Assembly (NCBI GenBank): GCA_019914995.1
Contig: CM034134.1
Coordinates: 5,030,463-5,094,462, forward strand
Direction: 5' to 3'
Length of the DNA: 64,000 nucleotides
Source of the DNA: Acanthochlamys bracteata
Lineage: Eukaryota; Streptophyta; Magnoliopsida; Pandanales; Velloziaceae
Shown here: in pieces, positions 12,936 through 24,512 of the stretch
How the letters are laid out: each line of letters begins with the position of its first letter
How positions within the stretch are numbered: position 1 is the stretch's first letter
The notes under the pieces: model-generated
What the model was told of the DNA's origin: nothing
The model's input: only the letters and a program-made list of their open reading frames with translations
Databases searched by the model: none
Translations under genes and position numbers: made by a program

Positions 12936-13060
12936 TTAGTCGCCAGTGACTTGCTGCTGATCATGCAACTAAAATAAGAAAAAATGTTACGAAATAATAA
13001 TATCTATAGTAAAAATCATAATTATAGTTCTATGAAACTAGGTATCCATAATAAAATGTT

Positions 13061-13635
13061 GAGAATGTAAAGATGGCTCTATTTCACTTGTTCGGCCACC
13101 AAAACCAATTTCAATCCTTCCTACACATAACCGTCACCAAGACTACTGCGTAGGCCTAGGTTTCGCATCATTTCATCCCTTACTTCTTATTTGATCTTTT
13201 TAGTTGTTATAAAACTAAGTATTCTACTTAAAATCTTTAAAATGCAAATAGATTCTATTTCACTCGTTCGACCTCAAAAGCTAACTTCAATTCTTTCTAC
13301 GCATCACCCTAGTCGAGAAAGTCATGGACGACGTAGGGTTCCATTCATTTGATTGCTTATTTTTTATGTTGACCCTTTTGGTTGTTCTAAATGTAAGCAT
13401 TCTATATTATAACCATAAGAATGCAAAAAGGGGTCTATTCCACTTGTTCAACCTTCAAAACCAATTTCTACACGTCATCCTCGCCGAGACAGTTGTATAG
13501 GGACAGATTTCGTGTTATTTCATCGCTTCTTTTTCTTTTTGACCCATTTAGTTATTATAATGCTGTGTTTTATATTAAAACGTGAGAATGCAAAGAGGTT
13601 CTGTTTCACTCATTCGACCTCCAAAACCAATATAT
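13061..13635. repeat. Tandem array, about 3.3 units of ~177 bp
   Basis: Units start near 13,064, 13,241, 13,420 and 13,587 (periods about 177, 179 and 167). Each begins with gaatgcaaa-type sequence, then a ttcact(c/t)gttcgacc segment, an aaaaccaattt segment and a gacccttttagttgtt-type segment. The fourth unit stops after about 50 bp. Confidence 0.8.
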
Positions 13636-13639
13636 ATGT

Positions 13640-14294
13640 TGTTTATCCTGAAAAGTTTGTTAATGAAAACCTTTGTCTTATAGCTATCCAGCAAGAAACC
13701 AGTCAGTTATGACATAAGAGAATCGGCCATTGCAACATAAAAGTAATTGCCAAGTGTTTCTCATAAGCAACTCGTCTCAGGTTTACCTAACGTACCATAT
13801 CGAATGGAAGGACTCTGTTATGCATATGTGAAGATAAGCAAGTAAGATCCTCATTTAAGCCGAAGCAAGTTCTAAACCCTAGCAAGCCACTTCCATTGGT
13901 TCACATAGATTTTTTTGTGTAGGATCAGGTCTCGAAGCTAAAATATTTGGCCAATCACTTAGGGATTGGCATCTCCCGCATATAAGCACATTCTCATTTC
14001 AATACCCAGCCAATGTGGGACTATTAGTAGGGGTGAAGCTATTTAGCCCACCAAGTTAGGTTTCATTTAGCCCAACCCAAGGGAGTTGCTGGCCACCGAC
14101 AAGTTAGCAAACCTCTTTTTTACTTAGGCATGATCTCAAGCTCTGCGCTGCTAATCCGGACCTAGCTTACCAAAGCTAGCTAGTCTTTCATTCGGGCTCA
14201 CCAAGTCGTACACGCTTATAACCCTGGCTTACTCAAATTTGGAGTCCAACAATCTCCTCCAAGCAATATAGGAGGGGAGGGCCCATCCTATTGT
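13640..14294. other. Non-coding interval before the copia LTR fragment
   Basis: No gene recognised. Given the PBS and LTR end at 14,295-14,309 it may be internal sequence of a minus-strand copia element, but no gag or pol motif is visible. The segment ggagtccaacaatctcctcc near 14,240 resembles LTR-proximal sequence. Confidence 0.35.
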
Positions 14295-14308
14295 ACTCTG
14301 ATACCAAT
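14295..14308 (-). other. tRNA-Met primer-binding site, minus strand
   Basis: actctgataccaat is the reverse complement of attggtatcagagt, the usual copia PBS. It directly abuts the LTR end at 14,309. Confidence 0.75.
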
Positions 14309-14830
14309 TGTAGAGAATCATGAAAAATAACTTAAGAGGGGGGATGAATTGAGTTGTAGAAATTCTAAAATGACAAGTTCAACTTTTTCACTACACAACA
14401 GTTAAACGGCCACTTACATTACCAATTGTTCCTTCAAGACAAACATGTTAGTATGATAGGTACAAAAAAAAATACAATCGATCACAAGAGGCACAATAAT
14501 TTTTACGTGGTTCGGTAAGATCAATCTTGTCAACATTCATGACACGTGTAAGCCTATACAATCCATTATCATTTGCCAACGATACAAGCAAGACTTGATG
14601 CTCCATTGAACACCTCTAACTCAACCTGAGTTTCCTCGCAAGGACAACCCAACCAAACCTCCCAAACACCCTAGCCCTGACAGGCCTACAACCCCCACAA
14701 GCCTTAGTCAAGGCCTTACGAATAACTTAGATAGGCTAAGCCTATAACCTATGTAGACTTCTGAGAACTTGCAGGTTCTCATTTACAGAATTTTCAGCAA
14801 GATTACAACAAAGTATTGGACCTAGCATAC
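14309..14830 (-). repeat. Minus-strand SIRE-type copia LTR fragment
   Basis: On the minus strand this is the 3' half of an LTR: it contains ccgaaccacgtaaaa and, near its end, caactcaattcatcccccc, both conserved in the long copia LTRs at 27.4 and 51.8 kb, and ends in ctctaca before the PBS. The U3 part is missing; the fragment stops where gypsy gag-like sequence begins. Confidence 0.7.
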
Positions 14831-14859
14831 CTAACCATTACCCAAAAATAGCACAACCA

Positions 14860-15655
14860 ATGTCTAATCAAAACCCGGTCATGGTGCCATCTATGCCCAT
14901 TACACCCTTGACAATAGCTATCTCTGTTATACCTACACAACAACCAACACCCATAACATCAATACCAGCTCTACTGTCTCCAGCAACTCAGCCACTTCAA
15001 CCGCTTAGGCACTCTAATTTGATCCCACAAAATAGCCATATCCAGCCAACAACCTATAGTCCACCACAGCAAGTTCATCTAATAACCTAACTTCCTTACT
15101 CTCAACTAATGGCAGCACCAGCCCACCCTCAACAGTCAGCACCATCCAATATGAATTTTCAAGGCATCACTGAACCACAAGCATATGATTCACAGGAGTG
15201 CCACAAGTTCCCAACTTTTGATGAAGGAGCCTTTAGAGTGGATGTACTCGGCTGAGAAATATTTTAAATATCACAAGACTATGAATTGGGACCGTGTTCC
15301 AATTGCTGCGATGTACTTCCAAGTAGAGGCCAATCGATGGTACCAAAAATATGAACATGATCAACCGCATCACACTTGGGAAGATCTTATATCTGCATTG
15401 CTTCAATGGTTTGGACCAACAGCCTTTGGCAATGCAAGCTTTGCGCTACACCAACTAAAGCAAATGGGGACAGTTGCCGAATATCAAGCTGCCTTCGAGG
15501 ATCTTCTAACAAGGCTACCGTTTGCCACTGAGGATGATCTCATTGGGCGCTTCTGTGGACTGCTATCTAAGCCCATTGCCATGGATGTTATGGCACGACA
15601 ACCTATTGAACTACAGCAGGCATACGTATTAGCATGGCTCGAAGCTGGCCTGTGA
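14860..15655 (+). pseudogene. Gypsy gag remnant
   Basis: A proline/glutamine-rich N-terminal piece (14,860-15,090) is followed in another frame by a clear retrotransposon gag domain (15,185-15,655) with PLEWMYSAEKYF, ANRWYQKYEHDQPHHTWEDL and the FxxLLTRLPFATEDDL helix typical of Ty3 gag. Stops and a frame change separate the pieces. The protein would form the virus-like particle in the cytoplasm. Confidence 0.8.
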
Positions 15656-15789
15656 GCAAACAGGGGGACCAATCTTCTCGATTTAGAGCATTGGGGTCTC
15701 ATTCAGGGGCTACACCTCTAGGGACAGCATGGGGTCCTCTTTAGGTAGTGCAATCTCAGCTACTATAAGCTCATCTACGCCACGGCAGC

Positions 15790-16300
15790 ACCTAGCACTG
15801 TCCGCATCAGACATCAACGCAAGAAGGGCGAAGGGCTTTTGTTTCTATCGTGATGCAAAGTATGAACGAGGAGGCCATAAATGCATTACAAAGCTATACT
15901 CCATAACTGGGCAAGAAGAAGAAGATGTGGACAATGAAGAGTCACTTATAGATTGTCTAGGGAACTCGTGGCAGAGGATACTACTCTTTCTTTTAGTGCA
16001 ATGCATGGCTTAGGGGGACCACAAACAATCCAAATCATAGGAAAAATCAATAGGCAAGAAGTATTTATCCTAATAGACTCTAGTAGTACGCACAACTTTA
16101 TTGCGGACAAACTCGCCAAGCACTTGGGTCTGGCAGCAACAGATGTAAGGCCACTAAAGGTTGAATTGGCCGATGGTAGACCACATTCCATAGAAGTGGT
16201 TTACAAGAAGGTTCCACTGACGGTACAAGGGGCTGAGATGGTGGTTGATGCATACCCTTTTCTATTGGGAGGGATGGATTTAGTACTCGGAATACAATGA
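15790..16300 (+). pseudogene. Gypsy zinc-knuckle and protease remnant
   Basis: A degenerate knuckle region (FCFYRDAKYERGGHKC, with second Cys replaced by Arg) lies near 15,835. The aspartic protease (RVP_2 type) spans 15,953-16,300. Its active-site region reads DSSSTHNFI where the family has DSGSTHNF, so the glycine is lost. LGGMDLVLGIQ marks its C-terminal end. The protease would cleave the gag-pol polyprotein. Confidence 0.8.
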
Positions 16301-16599
16301 TTAGAGAGCCTCTGAGATGTTGTTTGCAATTGGCATTGTCCGGACATGAGGTTCACGTTACGGGGGCAAGAATTCATATTGAAGGGATCCGAGAAGGAAG
16401 GGTCTCGCAATTGTCAAGTCTCCACCCAAAACTGTTGCTTTGTTCCCTTTGCCTAGTAGCCATCAACTCCAGCACGGATGTATTGGGTAGTGGACAACAA
16501 GAGTTACACAAAAAATGCAATCCTTATTGGACAAATATGCAATTGTTTTCAAGCCAATAAAGGGACTTCCCCAAAGCGTTCTCACGATCATGGAATACC

Positions 16600-17840
16600 C
16601 CTACAACCAGGTTTGCAACCGGTAAATGTACATCCTCACCGCTACCCCAACATCTAAAAAGCTTAAATTGAGAGAACGGTAGCAGAGATGCTATTGCAAG
16701 GCATTATACGTCCAAGTGTTTCGGGTTCTTCTTCATCTGTGTTGTTAAAAGGAAGGACGGATCATGGCATTTTTGTGTAGATAACTGAGAGCTCAACGAG
16801 GTAATGGTGAAAGACAAATACCCATACCCGTCATAAATGACCTATTAGATGAATTCCACGGCGCATTTTTTTTCTCCAAGCTTAACTTAAAAGCGGGGTA
16901 TCACCAAATTCATGTGAAGGAAGACGACATACATAAAACGGCATTCCGAACACACGATGGCCACTATGAATTTCATGTCATGCCTTTTGGTTTGACAAAC
17001 GCGCCGTTGATGTTTCAATCTCTCATGAACGAGGTGTTTCATGCATATCTTCGCAAGTTTATTCGTATTTCTTTATTGATATTCTCGTCTTTAGCAACAA
17101 CTGGTAGGACAACCTTGCGCATAGCTACTACTTTGTCTATTTTGCAGGAACACCGTCTTTATGCAAATTTGGCCAAATGTATGTTTGGATACGGACAATT
17201 GGAGTACCTTGGCCATATAATTTCAGAGCAAGGAATCACGACAGACCCAAGTAAGGTGGAAGCGGTGTTGAGCTGGCCAATCCCAACATCTACTACAGCA
17301 CTCTATGGTTTCTTAGGACTAACTGGATATTATCAAAGATTTCGTCAAGAATTATGGGATCATAGCAACCCCTATGATTGCCTTGCTGAAAAAGAGGGCC
17401 CTTTGTATGGACAACAGAAGCAGCTTGAGCTTTTGAACTCTTGAAGCAAGCCATGGCCCAAACACCTGTGCTGACCATGCTCGTCTTTAGACAAACTTAA
17501 ACCAATGCATCCGAGACAGGAATTGATACTGTCCTATCTGAAAACGGACGCCCTATTGGATACTCTAGCAAGGCGTTGTCGTCGGCATCCATCACCAAAT
17601 CCACATATGAAGAGGAGCTTATGGCGGTGGTATTGTCCGTTCAAAATGGCGTCCATACTTGTAATCGTTTCACTATCCAACGAATCACTTGAGTTTGAAA
17701 TACCTCCTGGAGCGGTGGATATCTACTAATGATCAACAAAAATGGCTTGTCAAGTTGCTTGGCTATGATTATAACATAGAATACCGAGCAGGAAAACATA
17801 ATTTGGTGGCTGACGCATTATCTCGCATACCTTATGCCAC
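16600..17840 (+). pseudogene. Gypsy reverse transcriptase and RNase H remnant
   Basis: RT motifs appear across several frames: AEMLLQGIIRPSVS near 16,685, the KTAFRTHDGHYEFHVMPFGL block (16,935-16,998) and TNAPLMFQSLMNEVF. The catalytic YxDD region, expected near 17,060, reads as SLLIFSS and is lost. Downstream, LEYLGHIISEQGI and GFLGLTGYYQRF mark the connection. RNase H ends with IEYRAGKHNLVADALSRI at 17,779-17,832. Multiple stops make it non-functional. Confidence 0.85.
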
Positions 17841-17949
17841 GATCAGTGCCATCATATCTCTACCGTCTTTGGGAGGACTTTCGCTAAGCCCAGCAAGCAG
17901 ACCCAGAAATGTCTTCCCTAATTTCGAAAGGTCCAGCAAAGAGTTCATC

Positions 17950-19095
17950 CAGAGTTGTCGCTGTCCAGTGGCTTTCTACCGTACAGAGGATGCCTGTGGG
18001 TGCCAAACAATCAGTCCTTGAGGCATCAGTTACTCTTTGAGGCTCACAACTCATAAGGGGTCATGGAGGTAGGTTCCGCACTTACAAACGGCTGTCCATG
18101 CTAAGTTTTATTGGCCAGGTATGTTGAAAGAAGTTCAACAATATATTCAAGCTTGTACGACATGTGCCAAGGCTAAATCCGATAACCTGTGACCCGCCGG
18201 ATTACTCCAACCCCTACCCATCCCTGATAAAATTTGGACTAATATTGCAATGGATATTATTGATGGGCTGCCCCTATCCAAAGAGAAGAACGTGATTATG
18301 GTCGTAGTTGATCGGCTAAGTATGCACATTTTATTCCTCTCAAGCACCCCTATACCACAACTAGCGTGGCAGTTGCATTTACAAGAGAGATTGTCAAGTT
18401 GCATGGTTGCCCCTCGTCCATCATGTCCGATAGGGATCCGATCTTTATGAGCTCTTTTTGCAAGAACTTCACAGGTTAAAAGAGACAGCATTGCATATGA
18501 GCTCATCTTATCATCCTTAAACTGATGGACAATCCAAGATTGTTAATAATTGGCTTGAAACATATTTGCATTGCTTTGTAGGAGAGCATCCACGATGGAT
18601 GAAGTGGCTTCACGGGGCAGAATATGCCTACAACATACATGTCCACTCTGCAACCAATGTCTCTCCCTATGAGGCCGTTTACAGCAGACCTCCCCCACTA
18701 TCGTGTCCTTTGAAACAGGCACCGCCAAGGTAGATGTCGTGGGAGCACAACTACAAGAGAGAGACACAATTTTACGTGACTTAAGACACCATCTCTTGCG
18801 TGCATAGAATAGATTGAAGCAAGTGTACGACAAACACCACCGAGATGAAGTATTCAAGCTGGGCGTCCGTGTGCTGCAGAAATTACAACCTTATTGCCAA
18901 TCCTCCATGGGGGAGCGCCGCAATCATAAACTGAGGAATAAATACTATGGACCATTCTGCAACACGTTGGCAAGGCTGCGTATAGGTTGGATCTTCTGCC
19001 GGAGTCACGCATCCATTCAGCTTTCATGTTTCCTAGTTCAAAGATCCTCATTTTCTTCCTCCAGGGGTTACAGATTGACTCCCACAACTAATTGA
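17950..19095 (+). pseudogene. Gypsy integrase remnant
   Basis: A weak zinc-binding region (CTTCAKAKS near 18,155) precedes the core, which starts with [20 protein letters not shown] (18,250-18,309) holding the first catalytic Asp. The middle is frame-shifted. Near 18,860-18,960 the C-terminal region shows LQKLQPYCQSS and KLRNKYYGPF. Stops in every frame. Confidence 0.8.
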
Positions 19096-19204
19096 AGAGA
19101 CACCCACTTATGATCTCCAGCACTGCACGTTGGAAGAGGATTGCAATGATCAGTGCTCTACTGAATTTCCTTCACTTAGCTTTGAAGACAAGGCTGTTTT
19201 CCAA

Positions 19205-19500
19205 CGGGAGAGAATGTCACGGACCCTACAAGAAGGGATGCACCAGCACACGAGAAAGCTTCCCACGGAATGATATTAAGGGACTGAGGCCCAAAAGAGG
19301 TTGATAATTTTGTTTGGGTTGCAGAGACTGCATCAAATAAGTTGGAGAGTCCAACGTGGAGTACTGTAGTTGCATTAGCTTTAGATTATTATACGTATCT
19401 AGAAAATAAGGTAACTTCAGATTAGTTACCAAATAATAAGATATTTTACTAATAATGGAACTCGTAAATCCTCAAAACTCTCAACGAGAAAGAGTCTAGG
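19205..19500 (+). repeat. Probable PPT and start of gypsy 3' LTR
   Basis: cgggagagaa (19,205-19,214) looks like a polypurine tract and is followed by tgtcacggaccc, a plausible LTR start. The LTR end was not identified and no 5' LTR exists to compare with, so this is tentative. Confidence 0.4.
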
Positions 19501-19837
19501 CGGGTGGTGAGAGGAAGAAGAACAGTTTAAACCAAAACAGGTCGATCACCACAGGTCATAAACAGTGACTACTCCTGCTTGGTCGTTATTGACCGAGCAA
19601 ATTTAGTAACTAACTACATACATTAATTGCTATGGTCGTTAATAGGCATCATCACCTATTGGTCACTATAAAGCAAACTCAGCTACTAATTGTAGGTATT
19701 GGTCACTAGCGATTGTCAAAACATTTGTTTTATTAATGTTAAGTAAGCATACTCAGCCACTAATTTCAGATATTAGTCGCTAATAATTTATCCATAATGT
19801 TCTCTTTTGTTATAGTGTTTATATATCTTGTGAAAAA

Positions 19838-20446
19838 ATTTGAGTATTTTTCATCGAAAAGGTGGTAACAAAATTGTAGATACGAATATTATAATAAACA
19901 ATATAATATTTTGATTAATTTAATAATAATATATAATTAAGTAAAAGTTGTTAACTATAAATTAAATTCTAGATCAATTAAAGCAATTATGGTGGCCGGG
20001 ACTATAATTAATACGCTAAAAAGAGTATATGCATTATAAGGACATATTTTAGAATTAAAGAAACACGTATATAGTAGTACTTTCGATAATATTATAATTC
20101 TCATCTTAAACTATTTTAGTAAGGCATTAAAGTAATGATTAATTATAAATACAATATAATTTAATAATTTATAAATTACTATATCGATTTTTTTATTGCC
20201 AAAATTTTATTTTAAGGTAGAAAAAAATCGAAAATAGTTCTTTCATCAAAATGTGGTAATTCAGATTAGTAGGTCAATTTCGGACCGACTCGGGTCTACC
20301 CATTTAATACCAATTCAAAATTATTAATCCTAATCCAATCCGTATATTTGTACGGTCAAAATATTTAACCCTAACCACAATTAAACCCAATTAAATGGGT
20401 ATGTTTTGAATTAAATTTTTTGATCAAATTATATATTGCCAGCCTT
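19838..20446. mobile_element. hAT-type element remnant related to 35,943-36,776
   Basis: 20,065-20,230 aligns with the reverse complement of 36,120-36,300 (shared ttataattctcatctta and tgccaaaattttatt blocks), and 20,262-20,446 aligns with the reverse complement of 35,943-36,110, ending in attgccagcctta against attgctaccccta. The left end is lost next to the CACTA terminus and no target duplication was found. Confidence 0.55.
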
Positions 20447-20564
20447 AGATGCAGTAGCCCTTATTTAGAAAAGACACTTTCTTTTGTTTTCTTCTATTAG
20501 TAGGTCATTAGGTGTACGCTTGGTCACTTCGATTCGATGTACAGATACGTGGACGTTCTTCCTT

Positions 20565-20589
20565 GCAGTGTCCAAACCGCGGACACTGC
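20565..20589. repeat. Perfect 9-bp inverted repeat
   Basis: gcagtgtcc and ggacactgc flank a 7-base loop. It lies upstream of the split host pseudogene. Its role, if any, is unknown. Confidence 0.6.
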
Positions 20590-20715
20590 GAACGAATAGT
20601 TTAAGAATTTTCTGAAGTCTCGCCTTCAAAATAATTTATAATTTGGAGCATGTAGCAAAAAAGAACAAACCTACTAATAACAATAGCATTCTAAAATTAG
20701 CTTTGTTCTGTCTTG

Positions 20716-21005
20716 TATAAGGACACCTCCATAGTTTCTAGCTCTCTTTCGTGCCACACCTTTCTTCTCTTACTTTTCTTCATTCTTTTCAACATATGAT
20801 TACTCAAGCCATCGCCGGGGAAGAAACGATTTTTGAATGAATTCATCGTCTATGTACTACAATCAGTATAATTAAGCTTCTACAAAGTTCTGTATGGAAG
20901 CATAGCGTAGGAGAGAGCTGATACTTCTTTGGATAAGAAGCTGTAGTAGTCATTCATTTCTCATTGGAAGCAACCACATTGCCGCTCGGTTTTTTGCTCG
21001 CTAAA
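20716..21005 (+). pseudogene. Unrecognised host gene, copy 1, 5' part (split by copia)
   Basis: This segment aligns with the start of the copy at 36,797. Shared parts: TATA-like tataaggacacctcca (20,716) against tataaaaacaccttca, and gagagctgatactt near 20,914 against a corresponding cagctgtcactt near 36,943. It stops at the copia element; the rest of the gene continues at 24,884. Frames contain stops. The family was not identified. Confidence 0.5.
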
Positions 21006-21012
21006 TAAATTA

Positions 21013-21163
21013 TTAGAAATTAGAAATACCAAGAATGGAGACTGGAAACACGTATATGATACGCTTTCCTTAAAGCGTTATTTGCACCTTCTCAAAGATT
21101 GCTTTTGGGTAGGTCTATACAAATCGCTTCTAGGATATGACAAGCCTTTAAAGTTTTTGCACT
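21013..21163 (-). repeat. 3' LTR fragment of the copia element
   Basis: Matches part of the right-hand LTR (cacgtatat, cgctttc, ttatttgcacc, tcaaagattgcttttgg, tatgacaagcctttaaag). The U3 portion present in the other LTR is missing, presumably in the same deletion that removed RNase H. Confidence 0.75.
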
Positions 21164-21189
21164 TACATGCTCAAGTTATGCAATTCCTC

Positions 21190-22110
21190 TTCCATCATTC
21201 TTAACAATTTTATACTTGAATCAAAAGGCGTACTACCCTCTTTAATTTTCAAGTGACTAAACTTATTTAATACTTTCTCTATATAGTGGGATTGGCTATG
21301 TAGATAACCCCCACTATATTTTGTTATTTGATACCGAGGGTGGTATCCACTTGTCCAAGATCTTTCATTTTAAATGTGAAAAACAGAAACCTCTTCGTTT
21401 CTATTATATCTTTCATGTCATTGCTCAGAATTAGCATGTCATCTACATAAACGCAAAAAAAAAAAAAAAAATGATACATTCATTGCACACCTTAGTATAC
21501 AAACACTTGTACAAGTGTTATGTATACAACCATTAGAAAGAACAGCAGAATCAATTTTTTCATGCCATTGTTTTGGTGCTTGCTTAGACCATACAACGAT
21601 TTAATAAGTTTACATACTTTATGTTCATTTCTAGGTAGAACAAATCCTTCCGGTTGTTCCATGTGGATCTCTTCGTCGAGATCACCATTTAAGAATGCTG
21701 TTTTTACATCTCTTCGATGAACATAATGATCATAAGTCGATGCTAAAGCAAACAAAATTCTAATTGAAGTTATTCTTGCCACAGGAGCATATGTATCAAA
21801 ATAATCAATTCCGTCTTTTTGTTTAAAACCCTTGGCCACTAGTCTCGCTTTAAATGTGTGAAGCGTACCATCAGTATGGTATTTTTTTTTAAACACCCAT
21901 TTGCAACCAAAAGGTTTAGAATCCCAGAGGTAAATCAACAAGTTCCCTAAGTATTGTATGACATAATAGAATCCATTTATCGCTTATTGCATCTTTCCAA
22001 AAAGCAAAATCTCTTGAAGAAATGGCTTCCTTATAAGTTTTAGGATCATCTTCAATTTGAAAAACAATGGGAATCTCTTTTATCATTTTTCCTCTATTCC
22101 CTTCTACCAA
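21190..22110 (-). pseudogene. Copia reverse transcriptase remnant
   Basis: RT begins near 22,110 with DPKTYKEAISS and continues with FGCKWVFKKKYHTDGTLHTF, ARLVAKGFKQKDGIDYFDTY, APVARITSIRILFAL and VKTAFLNGDLDEEIHMEQPE (to about 21,640). The active site YVDDMLI can be read near 21,430-21,450, just beyond an 18-base A run. Stops and a frame change occur before and after. No RNase H follows. Confidence 0.88.
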
Positions 22111-22379
22111 GTAAAAGGAAATAAGTTGAGAATCAACCTCATCTGATCCTAATTCTTTTGCTTTTTGAACTCTTTGCTTTTTTGAGGTTCACTAGGTTGT
22201 TCAACAACCTTTGTAGATATCTCCACAAGTGACCGTCCATTAATAGGAGTCTCACATTCTATTCTCTACTAATAGGAGTTTGAGATTTATTTTCAGAAGC
22301 TAATAAACTCTTGAAAAACTCCACATCTCTTGATTCTTTCATCACATTAGACTCTAAATCTAAGAGTCTATAAGTTTTG

Positions 22380-23550
22380 ATATTTGTAGAATATCCTACA
22401 AAAGCACATCTTATTCCTTTAGGACCCATTTTGTCCTTTAAAGATATGTGTTGTTACAATATGCAAGACAATCCTATACTTCAAAATAACCAATATTTGG
22501 ATTTCTTCTCTTCCATAACTCATATGGAGAAACTTTGTTCTTTTCATAGGAATTCTATTCAGAATATGACATGCAGCAAGAAGAGCTTTATCACATAAAT
22601 TAAATGGCAATTTAGCATTTAACAGCATAACATTAACCATTTCTAGAAATATTTGATTTTTTTGTTCTGCTGAACCATTTTGTTCAGGTCTTTGAGGTGC
22701 TGAACACTGATGTATGATTCCATATTGTTCACAAAAGACACTAAAATCATTTGAAAAATATTCACCATATCTGTTACTTTTAACAACTTCAATTTTCCCT
22801 TCTAATTGGTTTTCAACTTAAGCTTTGTAAACTTTAAAAGCATTAAAAGCTTCATCTATATGCTTTAGCAAATAGACATATGTAATTAGGACAATTATCA
22901 ATGAATATAATAAAATATCTATTACCGCCTCTAATTAACATACCATTTAGTTCAAAATTATCTATAAGCATAAGATCTAACAATTGAGAAATTCTTTCCA
23001 CACTATGAAAAAGGTTTTTTTTTCAATTTAGATTCAATACATATCTCACATTTTCTAAAATTTCTAACATCACATGAAATTAGACTGCATATAATCATTA
23101 TTTTCATAGTACTAATTCCAATATGTGCCAATCTATTATGCCTTAAGAAAGTAGAATCTAGCGTATAAACAGAAAAAATAATTTTATTATTATTGTCAAC
23201 ACTGCATAACTTGACCATTCCATCACAAGAATAGCCTTTTCCAATAAAAGTACCATTTCGGAATAAAATTAATTTTTCCGATCCATACATTGCTTTATTC
23301 CCAGAGTTTCCCAAAAGATCTCCACGGGCTAAGTTCCTATTCATGTTAGGGACATGAAGTACATTAGCTAAGGTAACTTTCATTCCAGAAGTGAAAATAA
23401 GTTCTACATTTCTTTTACCAACAACCTTAGAGCGGCTTTCATTTTCCATCTGAATCTCCTTTCCATCGTTAACTTCATGATAAATTTTGAACAAAGACTT
23501 ATCATAAGAGACATGAACTGTAGCACAAGTGTCCTACTACCATCGTTGCA
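22380..23550 (-). pseudogene. Copia protease and integrase remnant
   Basis: Protease-side sequence includes GMKVTLANVLHVPNMNRNLA near 23,395-23,336. The integrase zinc-binding region shows HNRLAHIG and CEICIESKLKKKPF (23,160-23,003). The core is degraded, but SDKALLAACHILNRIPMKRT-type sequence (22,600-22,545) and the GFVGYSTN-like end near 22,400 are recognisable. Several stops. Confidence 0.8.
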
Positions 23551-23559
23551 CTTTGCCTT

Positions 23560-24490
23560 GGATGGAATTGATACACGCTCACAATAGTGGTAATTTCTTC
23601 CTCTGTAATGGAGTTCACCTTGGGTGCTTCCTCATTTGATTTTTTTCTAAATTTGCAATCCTAAGTATAATGCCTTGGTTTGCGACTAAAATAGCGTCCC
23701 TTTCTTTTGGTGATTTTGGAATTTTTTGAATTATCCTTCGACCTTTTCAGGACCTAGAATTATCCTTCACCCTTTGTAGGACCTAGCATATTTCTCTTAT
23801 GTGAGTCACTCTTATTGAAATGATTAGGCTTGTTCATAGCATTTGTTTAGAAACACCTTCACGAGAGTCATCAATATTATCTCATTTTCTTTACTCTACT
23901 TAAATTCGAAGATTATTCTGAAATTGCTCAAAGAAAAATCTTCAAAACTACGAAAAGTCTTTTTCCTGTAATTCTTCCAAATTGGTGGTAATTTTGTAAT
24001 TATTGCACCAACTTGAAAAGCCTCATGAAGTTCAATTTTCACAATCCTCAGTTTGTTAACAATAACTTGCAACACATTTACTCGACTCAAAATAGGTTTA
24101 TCATCAAATATTTTTAAATTAAATATTTTGAAATTAAAGTTTTCTTTGTGCCTTCTTCCTCTACCTTGTACTTAAATTCTAGAGCATTCCAAATTTCCCT
24201 TACAACTGCGTAGAGATCACAGAGAAGATTAGACAACGCATTGAGAATATAGCCATGACTCATCAGTTCATCTTCCTGCCGCTTAATTCTTTCGGCTTTC
24301 AATGTGTCAGAATCTTGGTTTGTTCCGGAATTGGTTCCAGATTTGGATTGAGCACATAAAAGATCTTCATGGCAGTTAAAAGAAATCTTACTTTATCTTC
24401 CTAGCGAGTAAAATTGGTTCCATCGAAACGATAAAGACGAACAAGATCTTGATTCATCACTTTGATTGTGGCAACAGAAATTTCGATCTC
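23560..24490 (-). pseudogene. Copia gag remnant
   Basis: Starts near 24,490 (MEIEISVATIKVMNQDLVRL region). MSHGYILNALSNLLCDLY and EIWNALEFKYKVEEEGTKK (24,264-24,120) are typical gag UBN2-type motifs. A zinc knuckle is visible near 23,690 (FSRKPRHYT then DCKFRKK), with Cys residues lost. Frames are broken repeatedly. Confidence 0.8.
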
Positions 24491-24512
24491 CATCAAAATA
24501 ACGCTTTAAGAT

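Larger units (their letters stand above)
14850..19500 (+). mobile_element. Degenerate Ty3/gypsy element (chromovirus-like pol)
   Basis: Domain order gag, protease, RT, RNase H, integrase identifies Ty3/gypsy. Every domain is broken by stops and frameshifts. The 5' LTR is missing, and only the start of a 3' LTR is proposed. It lies between a minus-strand copia LTR fragment and the CACTA 3' end. The integrase core motif [10 protein letters not shown] and the later KLRNKYYGPF (GPY/F-type region) fit chromovirus-related lineages; finer assignment is not possible. Confidence 0.85.
11024..19817. mobile_element. CACTA/EnSpm-type transposon shell with nested insertions
   Basis: The left end is CACTACAATAAAAAAGG and the right end is cttttgttatagtg, whose reverse complement is CACTATAACAAAAG: CACTA-type termini. 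Each end has dense subterminal copies of short motifs such as ggtcgct, gcgacca and gttatt-type variants (11,040-11,440 and 19,550-19,810), a CACTA hallmark. The flanking triplets are att and ttt, so the expected 3-bp duplication is imperfect. No transposase (TNPD/TNPA) was seen. The inside is occupied by other elements. Treating both ends as one transposon is an inference. Confidence 0.6.

Noticed and set aside
13061..13635. CRISPR-like array
   Set aside because: Units are contiguous diverged tandem repeats without spacer structure, in a plant genome context.
14860..15090. Proline-rich ORF as an independent host gene
   Set aside because: It runs directly into gypsy gag sequence and is best read as the N-terminal part of gag.
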